A stretch of DNA of 22,232 nucleotides from a virus: IMG/VR virus record IMGVR_UViG_3300030419_004971, positions 1 through 22,232 of that record. One strand, 5' to 3'. The position numbers and the translations under genes were made by a program. This document shows, one piece after another, positions 1 to 6,614 of this stretch. A model generated the notes under the pieces. The model did no database searches. It saw only the letters and a list, made by a program, of their open reading frames with translations, and was not told where the DNA came from. Within the stretch, counting starts at the first letter, position 1; each line of letters opens with the position of its first letter.

Positions 1-420
1 ACAAGGGGGCACCCATCTGATGCTGGTCTTGATGTTTATTATTGTCCAGAGTCGATGGAGTTCGGCACAATTGAAATGGCCCCTGGCCAATCAATGTTGT
101 TTGCCACCGGTTTAAGATTTGGCATACCACACGGGTATATGTTAGAGGTAAAGAACCGCTCCAGCATGGCATCAAAACGCAGCTTGATTGTTGGGGCTTG
201 CGTGATTGATTCTGGGTACGATGGTGAAGTTTTCATTAATCTTCACAACATCGGACATAAAACTCAGTTTGTCGAGCCCGGTACAAAAATTGCACAAGTT
301 GTCATGGTTCCGGTTGTATCGTTTCGACCAATTGAAACTGCATCTGGCGATCTTTATGATTGGTATCCAATCGCAATTAGCGACAGAGGCGCAGGCGCTC
401 TTGGGAGCACCGGTGAATAG
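1..420 (+). CDS. dut: dUTPase (dUTP pyrophosphatase), 5' end missing
   Basis: Hydrolyses dUTP to dUMP and PPi, keeping uracil out of phage DNA and feeding dTMP synthesis. The frame is open from the first base, so the N-terminus lies outside the window; 139 residues are visible. All five trimeric dUTPase motifs are present in order: SDAGLDVY (visible residues 6-13), VKNRSSMA (50-57), GACVIDSGYDGEV (65-77, with the catalytic-region Asp70), PGTKIAQVV (93-101) and the C-terminal arm RGAGALGSTG (129-138). The internal ATG at 55 is not a real start because motif I lies upstream of it. The 3' end overlaps the next gene by 8 bases. The enzyme is probably active, since no motif residue looks lost. An IMPDH-family gene follows closely, suggesting a nucleotide-metabolism group. 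Confidence 0.95.
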   Translation, partial: TRGHPSDAGLDVYYCPESMEFGTIEMAPGQSMLFATGLRFGIPHGYMLEVKNRSSMASKRSLIVGACVIDSGYDGEVFINLHNIGHKTQFVEPGTKIAQVVMVPVVSFRPIETASGDLYDWYPIAISDRGAGALGSTGE

Positions 421-670
421 AGCCCAGCGCAGAGCCGCAGCAAAAGCAGCGAAGAAGGGTGGAGACAAAGAACTTTCCGAGAAAATTTTTTTATTTGACC
501 AGATGCCAGACGAGTGCTCCGCATGCGTAAAGCCATTTGACAAAACAAATAAAGATATGGTAAGATCGTGGAATGTGGTTGTAAGAGAAGAAGAAAAAGT
601 TGTTAGATTATATTGTCCAAATTGTTGGGACAAGGCTAAAACACTTATTGAACAATTGGAGGAAAAATGA
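413..670 (+). CDS. small basic protein with two CxxC pairs (putative zinc-binding)
   Basis: 85 residues if translation starts at the GTG at 413, which has GGGAG at 403-407 five bases upstream and overlaps the dUTPase stop. The frame is open further upstream (ATG at 356) but that stretch would overlap dUTPase deeply and has no ribosome site, so I reject the longer form. The N-terminus NRAQRRAAAKAAKKGG is strongly basic and resembles the start of many small marine phage proteins I remember. Downstream CSAC and CPNC, about 40 residues apart, could hold one zinc ion. No function is recognised; nucleic-acid binding is an inference from charge and cysteines. Its stop overlaps the next start (ATGA). 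Confidence 0.75.
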   Translation: MNRAQRRAAAKAAKKGGDKELSEKIFLFDQMPDECSACVKPFDKTNKDMVRSWNVVVREEEKVVRLYCPNCWDKAKTLIEQLEEK

Positions 671-1689
671 AAATCAAAGAGACACTTAGCTATGACGATG
701 TGCTTTTAGCCCCGCAATACTCAGATATAAACTCTAGAAAACAAATAAATATCGGAAACAAATTTAACAATGCAGAGTTTAGTTTGCCAATCATATCTGC
801 TCCTATGGACACTGTTACCGAGGCTGCTATGGCCATTGCCATGCAAGAGGCTGGTGGGTTAGGAATCATTCATCGATACAATTCTATAGACAGGCAATGC
901 AAGCTAGTCCACAATGCAATATCTGCCGGGGCAAAAAATGTCGGCGCAGCGGTCGGTGTCTCTGATGATTGTTTGAATCGCGCCATGGCACTGCACAACG
1001 CCGGGGCAAAAGTAATTTGTGTTGATGTTGCCCATGGTCACCATTCATTGGTAAAGCGGGCCTTAGAAAATCTAAAGAATATTTTTGATGATAGCATCCA
1101 CATCATGGCTGGAAATGTCGCAACTCTTGAAGCTTTTAACGACTTGGCTGACTGGGGAGCTGATAGTGTTAGGATTGGCATCGGTGGTGGCTCAATTTGT
1201 TCAACTAGGATTCAAACTGGACATGGTATACCAACCTTGCAATCTGTTATGGATTGTGCAAAATCAGATCGGGATGCGCTCCTAATCGCAGATGGCGGTA
1301 TCAAAACTTCTGGAGACATCGTTAAATCACTAGCAGCCGGTGCAGATTTTGTTATCGTTGGATCTTTGTTGGCAGGCACCACAGAAACGCCCGGCGAGGT
1401 TTTATATATTCGCGGCGATAAGTACAAGGCATATCGTGGCATGGCATCTGAAGAGGCGCAAAAAGACTGGAGAGGTTCGGCCTCCTCCTTAGAGGGAATC
1501 GCGACTAAGATCCCCTACAGAGGCCAGGTTAGTCCGATTTTAACGAAATTAGAGCGGGGTATACGCAGCGGCTTTTCTTATACTGGCGCAAAAAATATAA
1601 AAGAATTGCAAAACAAAGCAACCTTTGTGAAGCAAACTATTGCTGGTCAGTTTGAAAGTTCAACGCACATTGATAAAAGATACAGATGA
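667..1689 (+). CDS. IMP dehydrogenase / GMP reductase family enzyme
   Basis: A TIM-barrel purine enzyme of 340 residues that either oxidises IMP to XMP or reduces GMP to IMP. Visible motifs: SAPMDTVTE (44-52), MAGNVAT (147-153), the catalytic loop GGGSICSTR with nucleophile Cys178, phosphate-binding [10 protein letters not shown] (208-217) and VGSLLAGT (231-238), and flap YRGMAS (256-261). No CBS (Bateman) domains are present, since residues 70-100 connect directly. The IMPDH-typical Arg-Tyr dyad (RYF) is not visible in the flap, which reads [12 protein letters not shown]; the C-terminal pattern PYRG...[11 protein letters not shown]...ATFV looks at least as much like GMP reductase. I therefore do not assign guaB or guaC. 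It is translationally coupled to both neighbours by 4-base overlaps. Confidence 0.9.
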   Translation: MKIKETLSYDDVLLAPQYSDINSRKQINIGNKFNNAEFSLPIISAPMDTVTEAAMAIAMQEAGGLGIIHRYNSIDRQCKLVHNAISAGAKNVGAAVGVSDDCLNRAMALHNAGAKVICVDVAHGHHSLVKRALENLKNIFDDSIHIMAGNVATLEAFNDLADWGADSVRIGIGGGSICSTRIQTGHGIPTLQSVMDCAKSDRDALLIADGGIKTSGDIVKSLAAGADFVIVGSLLAGTTETPGEVLYIRGDKYKAYRGMASEEAQKDWRGSASSLEGIATKIPYRGQVSPILTKLERGIRSGFSYTGAKNIKELQNKATFVKQTIAGQFESSTHIDKRYR

Positions 1690-2012
1690 GTTATGGAATT
1701 AACAATAAAAAGATTATATTTTATGATACAGACAAGCGTCATGTTGAACTAAAAATACGATTGCAACACGATAGCCTGAAGCAGTCAGAATTTTTTCGTG
1801 CTGTAGTGACTGCGTATATTGAAAAGAATCCATTGTTTTTACAATTTTTAGACGATTATAGAGAGCAAAACAACACACAAAGCAAACAAAAGATTAAAAA
1901 ATCAAACAAATTAATTGAGAAAGGAAGAAAGTTGGAAAAGAAATTTAATTTAAAAGAAGACGAAAAAGAAAGTATTTTTGATTTGATTGCAAGGGAGCAC
2001 CCCGATTTATGA
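1686..2012 (+). CDS. putative ribbon-helix-helix-like small protein
   Basis: 108 residues. The N-terminal half (about residues 8-45: IIFYDTDKRHVELKIRLQHD, then SLKQSEFFRAVVTAYIEKNP) has the strand followed by two helices pattern of a CopG/Arc-type ribbon-helix-helix domain, and the C-terminal half is highly charged and probably helical. Similar proteins occur, from memory, beside IMPDH-like and sigma-like genes in marine T4-like phages. DNA binding is an inference. ATGA overlap with the IMPDH/GMPR gene upstream and with the HTH gene downstream puts it in the same operon. Confidence 0.7.
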   Translation: MSYGINNKKIIFYDTDKRHVELKIRLQHDSLKQSEFFRAVVTAYIEKNPLFLQFLDDYREQNNTQSKQKIKKSNKLIEKGRKLEKKFNLKEDEKESIFDLIAREHPDL

Positions 2013-2260
2013 AAAAATGTTCAACCCTTTGCTATAGAAATAATATTGATTGTAAATCGACTGAGTGTAGGTATTGGATTAAATTTTCAGAAGATCACAA
2101 CTGTAGCTTACTATCTATTTATAAGAACGGAAAAATGAATCTTAGAGAAATTGCAGTGCGTGAGGGTATCAGCTACGCAAGAGTCAAACAAATACAAGAT
2201 GCTGCGCTAACTAAATTGAAAAAACGCGGTTTTGATCTTAAGCAATTTTTATATGATTAA
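2009..2260 (+). CDS. sigma-region-4-like helix-turn-helix protein with cysteine cluster
   Basis: 83 residues. Residues 43-72 (MNLREIAVREGISYARVKQI then QDAALTKLKKR) match the sigma70 region 4.2 pattern of a helix-turn-helix followed by a basic recognition helix and an ALxKLKKR tail, the part of sigma that reads the -35 element. In front of it Cys4, Cys8, Cys15, Cys20 and Cys32 form a possible zinc knot. There is no region 2, so it cannot melt a promoter alone; it could be a co-regulator or adaptor of host RNA polymerase (inference). The start overlaps the previous stop. Confidence 0.75.
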   Translation: MKKCSTLCYRNNIDCKSTECRYWIKFSEDHNCSLLSIYKNGKMNLREIAVREGISYARVKQIQDAALTKLKKRGFDLKQFLYD

Positions 2261-2329
2261 AAAGCTTTTTACCGAAGACATAACTATTTAATAACAGTTG
2301 CTTGTTAAAGTATCAGGAGATAATTAAGC

Positions 2330-3196
2330 ATGAGTAAAAAAACACTTTTAAACGAAACACAGATTCGTAGGTTTATGAAACTTGCAGATCTTGGTGCTAC
2401 AGAAAAATTTCAAAGCCTTTCTGAAATGGGCGGTATGGGCGCAGCTTATGACCGCGATGAAGATATGGGCGATATGGATGATATGGGTGGCCCACCCGAA
2501 GACGAGGGCGCAGACCCCGTTGGCGATATGGGCGGCGACATGTCGCTTCCACCCGAAGCTGTTGAAGCTGTCGAACAGGCTGTTGAAGCCGCTGTCGATG
2601 CTATGGGTCAGGAGCTTGAAAAATTTGGCGTCTCAGTTGACGCAAGTCGTGAAGGCGATATGCCTGAGCCTGAAGCCGATATGCCCGACGCACCTGGCGG
2701 TGATGACGAGCTTATGGAAGATAGGACCGATAATTTAGGACACGGCCCTGGCAAAGAAGTTAAAGACGGCAACGGCAAGCCTACCGGTCGCTATCTTAAA
2801 GAAGAAGAGGACGAAGAGCTTGAGGAAGCTGCCCGCGTTGTTCGCGGAAAAGAAGCCAAAAAAGATCGCGAAGAAAAAGAAAAGCGCGAGAAAGAGGCTA
2901 AAGGCAAGAAGGGCTTCATGCAAGAAGGTGATGAAGAGGAATTGGAAGAACTTGCAAAAGCAACTCCAGGATCCACCCACCGTGATCGTTTGGAGAAGCG
3001 CAAAGAAGACGCAAGAAAAAGAAAAGAACAACAGTCCGAAGGTCTAGACGAAATTGACTACATTGATGACGAAGCCGTTGTTGAAGAGGTTGCCCGACGA
3101 GTTGCTGCGCGTTTGATGAGAGAGTCTCGCGCTCAAAAAAGAGAGCGTCAGATTGAAGAGCTTGCAGAAAAAATCGCAAATAAGTTAAACCAGTAA
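2330..3196 (+). CDS. acidic, low-complexity phage protein (possible head/core-associated)
   Basis: 288 residues, start ATG at 2330 with AGGAG upstream (2316-2320). The N-terminal LLNETQIRRFMKLADLG (residues 6-22) is a motif I remember at the start of several structural or head-associated proteins of marine T4-like phages. Next comes a Gly/Met/Asp-rich stretch (about 33-73, repeated GDM/DMG), an acidic helix, then long Lys/Glu runs (about 150-240), and a helical C-terminus (EEVARRVAARLMRESRAQ and so on). Such charge-dense sequence suits a scaffold or core protein, but that is inference. The gene is followed by an intrinsic terminator. Confidence 0.75.
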   Translation: MSKKTLLNETQIRRFMKLADLGATEKFQSLSEMGGMGAAYDRDEDMGDMDDMGGPPEDEGADPVGDMGGDMSLPPEAVEAVEQAVEAAVDAMGQELEKFGVSVDASREGDMPEPEADMPDAPGGDDELMEDRTDNLGHGPGKEVKDGNGKPTGRYLKEEEDEELEEAARVVRGKEAKKDREEKEKREKEAKGKKGFMQEGDEEELEELAKATPGSTHRDRLEKRKEDARKRKEQQSEGLDEIDYIDDEAVVEEVARRVAARLMRESRAQKRERQIEELAEKIANKLNQ

Positions 3197-3224
3197 GTGA
3201 TTTAGTGTAAAATACTTATGTAGG

Positions 3225-3253
3225 ATGCCACAGTGTTACTGTGGCATTTTTAT
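3225..3253 (+). terminator. rho-independent terminator
   Basis: A perfect 10-bp inverted repeat, ATGCCACAGT (3225-3234), loop GTT, ACTGTGGCAT (3238-3247), is followed directly by TTTTAT. It lies 28 bases after the stop of the acidic protein and just before the ribosome site of the next gene, so it closes the upstream operon. Confidence 0.93.
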
Positions 3254-3264
3254 TGGAGATTATT

Positions 3265-3648
3265 ATGGAATACGTTATTGGGATTAGTTGCTTTCTTTTT
3301 GGATTTGTGACCCACAGAATGTTAAATTTTATTTTTAACTTAGGAAAAAGCGGTCTTTTAGTCAAGGCGATTGGTTGCCAATCGTTATACCTGCTATCAA
3401 CAACTGCTGCAACTTTTGTAGTTATTAAACAAATTAGGCGGAAAGCCTTGATTGAAAGCGGCGTTGATGGTCAGGCACTGACAAACACAGAACGATTATA
3501 TGATGCGGCATATAATAACTGGAAACATTCGGCAATCCAAAACTTTTTACACTCCTATCCAGAGTTATTTAGAAATCAATTAGGATTTGATGATTGGGAT
3601 GGCGCCATGCGTTATTTGCGAAAAGAATATAAAAATGTAAAAATATAA
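3265..3648 (+). CDS. small membrane protein with two predicted TM segments
   Basis: 127 residues from ATG 3265, which has GGAG at 3255-3258 six bases upstream. An in-frame GTG at 3241 is inside the terminator stem and is rejected. Hydrophobic segments at about residues 3-20 (YVIGISCFLFGFVT) and 36-56 (IGCQSLYLLSTTAATFVVIK) suggest two membrane passes, followed by a soluble tail of about 70 residues rich in aromatic and charged residues (ending DGAMRYLRKEYKNVKI). No family is recognised. It begins a new unit right after a terminator, followed by the ClpP-like gene. Confidence 0.75.
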   Translation: MEYVIGISCFLFGFVTHRMLNFIFNLGKSGLLVKAIGCQSLYLLSTTAATFVVIKQIRRKALIESGVDGQALTNTERLYDAAYNNWKHSAIQNFLHSYPELFRNQLGFDDWDGAMRYLRKEYKNVKI

Positions 3649-3673
3649 CAATAAACAGGCTGGAGAAACTACA

Positions 3674-4324
3674 ATGCCAAAAAAATTTACTGAGAATGCA
3701 GATGAAAAAACAGATGACAATAAAACATTTATACTAGTTGGGTCTGATGAGAAGAGCGACGACGAGTTTCGAGTTTTTGGTATCGTAGGCGATATAAACG
3801 AGGAAAAGTCATCGGAAGCTATTTATTCGCTTATGCACTTTCACCGCACACGCGAAATAGAACAACTATCAGATCCTGCTGATGTTAATTCAGAGATTAT
3901 TAAAACTGTTCGACCTATTCAATTTATTCTATCTACCCACGGTGGATCCGCCGAGGAGATGTTTGGTATCTACGATGTCATGCGTAATGTAAAAAAAGAT
4001 TGCGACATTATCACCCGTGGCCTTGGAAAAGTTATGTCTGCCGGTGTTTTGCTGCTCGCAGCCGGAACCAAGGGTCAAAGGGAGATTGGCCGCAACTGTC
4101 GAGTAATGATTCATAGTGCGGTTGGTGGCTACGCTGGCTCTCTACATAATCTTGAAAATGAAATGGAAGAAGTAAGATATATTCAAGAACAATACGTTAA
4201 AGCACTTGTAGATGAAACAAACATGACCACCAGACAGTTGAAAAAAATGTTAGAAAAAAAGGTTAACGTTTATTTAAGTGCCGAAGAAGCGGTAAAATTG
4301 GGCATCGCTGACCTAATTATATAG
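3674..4324 (+). CDS. clpP: ClpP-like serine protease, catalytic Asp position is Asn
   Basis: 216 residues, start ATG with GGAG eight bases upstream. ClpP fold signatures: oxyanion loop STHGGSA (87-93), serine nucleophile in GLGKVMSAG (Ser122), histidine in RVMIHSAVGGYAG (His147), and the C-terminal YLSAEEAVKLGIAD. Aligned by eye with E. coli ClpP (Asp171 in DRFLSA), the third triad residue falls at Asn198 (NVYLSA), so the triad reads Ser-His-Asn. ClpP is normally a 14-mer fed by Clp ATPases; phage versions are proposed to work in head maturation or to associate with host ClpX/A. No ATPase gene is in the window. Residues 1-30 are a charged extension. Family assignment is firm; activity is open. 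Confidence 0.92.
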   Translation: MPKKFTENADEKTDDNKTFILVGSDEKSDDEFRVFGIVGDINEEKSSEAIYSLMHFHRTREIEQLSDPADVNSEIIKTVRPIQFILSTHGGSAEEMFGIYDVMRNVKKDCDIITRGLGKVMSAGVLLLAAGTKGQREIGRNCRVMIHSAVGGYAGSLHNLENEMEEVRYIQEQYVKALVDETNMTTRQLKKMLEKKVNVYLSAEEAVKLGIADLII

Positions 4325-4344
4325 TAAAAAGGAGTTATAGTTAG

Positions 4345-4971
4345 ATGGCAAAGATTACCGGTGTCGAAGCGCGAGTGCTTGTTAATCATTTTCGCTGCGT
4401 CATGGAAAAAAAGGGTTATGTATTTTTTGAAGGCAAAAAGCCATATGATTTAAATATTGTAGGCGTTCGTAGCTACAATATGCGTGCCAACAAGTTCGAT
4501 GACAATATTAATGTTTTTTATAAAAACACAAAAAAAGATTGGGAAGTTAGGGTTTATAAAATCACAACAGACCCAGGCTCTTATTATTTAAAAAATCCCA
4601 TGAGAGTTGCCGGAACTGCGATTATGGTGCCAGGACAGTATAGATCGGCATACACTATTGGTACCCATAAGACATATGAAGCACTGGTGCAAAGAGGTAA
4701 AAATCCAATAAAAGTATATCGCGATTCTAACTTGGATGAAATTTTAGACATGCATGCAGATTCAGTGATGGAGGGTTGGTACGGGGTCAACATCCATAAA
4801 GCAGGTTCTGACTCCACAATCGTTCATCGTTGGTCGGCTGGTTGCCAGGTTTTCAAAACTAGTAGTGATTTCAATGACTTTATGACACTAGTGAATCGTG
4901 CCGCAAAGTATTGGGGACCAACGTTCACATATACACTTTTAGAAGAAAAAGATTTTGAGGATTGCCAATGA
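4345..4971 (+). CDS. YkuD-like (L,D-transpeptidase-fold) phage protein, putative wall-active
   Basis: 208 residues. The C-terminal part carries GVNIHKAGS (147-155), then about ten residues later RWSAGCQVF (162-170), resembling the HxxG...SxGCxR signature of YkuD L,D-transpeptidases with His151 and Cys167 as candidate catalytic residues. The middle contains a beta-rich stretch (ITTDPGSYYLKNPM, GTAIMVPGQY). Proteins of this kind recur, as I remember, in marine T4-like phages, usually unannotated or called peptidases. Peptidoglycan cleavage is inference: the arginine following GC in canonical YkuD is replaced by Gln-Val. The gene has GGAG ten bases before ATG and overlaps the next gene by ATGA. 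Confidence 0.65.
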   Translation: MAKITGVEARVLVNHFRCVMEKKGYVFFEGKKPYDLNIVGVRSYNMRANKFDDNINVFYKNTKKDWEVRVYKITTDPGSYYLKNPMRVAGTAIMVPGQYRSAYTIGTHKTYEALVQRGKNPIKVYRDSNLDEILDMHADSVMEGWYGVNIHKAGSDSTIVHRWSAGCQVFKTSSDFNDFMTLVNRAAKYWGPTFTYTLLEEKDFEDCQ

Positions 4972-6560
4972 AAGATTTAGACAAGGCAGTTGAAAAGTTT
5001 TTTGCCAAAGATCAAAAAATAACTATTAAAACTTTATTTGAGGAAGTCGAAAAGGCTATGGAGCTTTTTGATTCACGACCTCTAACCGAGCAAGAAAAAA
5101 GAAAACCCGGTGGTCGCTTTAGTTATTCGATTCCAATTCCAAAATTAATTCCCACTGAGGCGTGGGGAGATCCTGATAGCCAATCACGCCAGGAGATCTC
5201 TAAAATATTTGCGGCGGTTACCGGTGGTGACAATATGAAGGCTCGTATACAATCTGTTAATAGTTTTTTAGATCCAAAGAGGGCCACAGGCAGACGATCT
5301 CAAACTAGAATCTTGAATATGATGATGATCATTGAGGCGCTTCAAGCGACTCTGAACGATTATAATGAAGCCTCTGCCGGATTCGTATTTGAGGCATTCA
5401 TGGCCGCACTTACCGGTGGTTTTCAAGAGTCCGGTCGGGTCGGAGGCACACTCCCAATCGAAGACTTCGCAACCCGAGCCGGTGAAAATGTCAGTCTCAA
5501 ACTTCTTAGCCCCGACACACCAATCCATGGCAGCTTTACTAATCTTATGGATTATCTTTTTATTCGTGGTGGCGAAGGTTTGCCTGAAATTAAATATTTG
5601 ATTGCTTTTAAGTTAACAATTGGTGGTCGAATTGGCGAGGGCGTTGTTGAGAGGTTGCAGATTTTTGATTTTATGATTACACGAGATAATGTGGTTGACT
5701 TAATGATAGGCACCGGAAACGCTGGTGTTATGGGTAAAAGAGCCGCAGAATTAAAAGCAGCGATTGAAATTTTCAAAAGCAGAGGCCCCCGCGAAGGGCA
5801 AGCAGCCCTTGCAAAAGTTCTGGTGGCAAACTTAATTCCTGATCCTAAACGAAAAGGTAAAAAAATGAAGGATCCAAAAGATCCTGGCGTCCCAGGCTAC
5901 ACTGTTAAGGGCATGTTTTATAAAAATTATGACAAACTGACCGGAGATGTTGTAAATATTTCTGACCCAGAGCACATCTGCATTGATCCAGATGAGCCAG
6001 ACCCAGAGAAAGCTAAGATACCAGACACTCCCGAGGGCCGCGAAAGATGTAAGGAAATTGAGCGGAACATTAAATTACAAAAGGGCAGTTACGCTGCGCT
6101 TTCAAGAAAAGCTGCAAAATATGATCAGCCGACCATACCCGATGAGGAAAGGCCAGAATCTATGACTGAGAGCTTCCATGCAAGAGAGAAAAGACTAATG
6201 GAGTGGGAGACACAACAAATGCTATTGGAGGCTCAAGCAGGCCCAGGTGACAAATCGCAGTGGTCTATCACCAGAACACAGATGGATGCCAACAAAGAGC
6301 TTGCAGCAACAGACTATCACGGCGAGGTCAATTTGTCGCAGGAAAATATTGACCAACTGGTTGAAATATATAGCGATATTCTTGGCGAACAAATGATTCA
6401 GCTTTTGGAATTAACAAAGAACTTTACAGAGAATGTTGGAAGATATTTTAGTGCCGAAGATAGAACTGAGGGTCAATCGGCAAACAGTGAAGCCCAGGAG
6501 CAAGGTAAGGAAATTATTACTAACCTTGCAGCGGATCCAATTAAACAGAAAGATACATAA
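4968..6560 (+). CDS. large conserved phage protein, possible virion protein
   Basis: 530 residues from ATG 4968 (TGAGG at 4956-4960, seven-base spacer); the in-frame TTG at 4962 is less likely. Central region: RILNMMMIIEALQATLNDYN, then EASAGFVFEAFMAALTGG, LPIEDF, VSLKLLSP and HGSFTNLMDYLF, then YLIAFKL. I associate this pattern (AGFxFExFxAALxGG, VSLKLL, GSxTNL) with an unnamed protein of T4-like marine phages. The order Glu, Asp, then Lys in a beta context vaguely resembles a PD-(D/E)xK core, but this is speculation. The C-terminal 100 residues are helical (HGEVNLSQENIDQLVEIYSD). Ends shortly before the groEL promoter. Confidence 0.8.
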   Translation: MKDLDKAVEKFFAKDQKITIKTLFEEVEKAMELFDSRPLTEQEKRKPGGRFSYSIPIPKLIPTEAWGDPDSQSRQEISKIFAAVTGGDNMKARIQSVNSFLDPKRATGRRSQTRILNMMMIIEALQATLNDYNEASAGFVFEAFMAALTGGFQESGRVGGTLPIEDFATRAGENVSLKLLSPDTPIHGSFTNLMDYLFIRGGEGLPEIKYLIAFKLTIGGRIGEGVVERLQIFDFMITRDNVVDLMIGTGNAGVMGKRAAELKAAIEIFKSRGPREGQAALAKVLVANLIPDPKRKGKKMKDPKDPGVPGYTVKGMFYKNYDKLTGDVVNISDPEHICIDPDEPDPEKAKIPDTPEGRERCKEIERNIKLQKGSYAALSRKAAKYDQPTIPDEERPESMTESFHAREKRLMEWETQQMLLEAQAGPGDKSQWSITRTQMDANKELAATDYHGEVNLSQENIDQLVEIYSDILGEQMIQLLELTKNFTENVGRYFSAEDRTEGQSANSEAQEQGKEIITNLAADPIKQKDT

Positions 6561-6568
6561 TAAATAAC

Positions 6569-6597
6569 TTGACAAAAAACTAAAAATAAACTATTAT
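6569..6597 (+). promoter_or_regulatory. near-consensus sigma70 promoter for groEL
   Basis: TTGACA at 6569-6574, a 17-base A-rich spacer, and TATTAT at 6592-6597: 11 of 12 consensus bases at ideal spacing, in the only intergenic gap between the 530-residue gene and groEL. The transcript would begin near 6604, giving a leader of only about 10 bases before the TTG start, with the ribosome site GAGGTG near its 5' end. Confidence 0.88.
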
Positions 6598-6614
6598 CAT
6601 ACAAGAGGTGTAAA

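Noticed and set aside
206-412. Upstream extension of the CxxC protein
   Set aside because: It would lie inside dUTPase in another frame; GTG 413 has a good ribosome site and a normal stop-start overlap.
172-633. 153-codon open frame on the minus strand
   Set aside because: It lies opposite dUTPase and the CxxC protein, both well supported, and has no recognisable domain or ribosome site.
2735-3179. Minus-strand frames rich in Ser, Phe and Leu
   Set aside because: They are shadows of the Lys/Glu-rich coding sequence on the plus strand.
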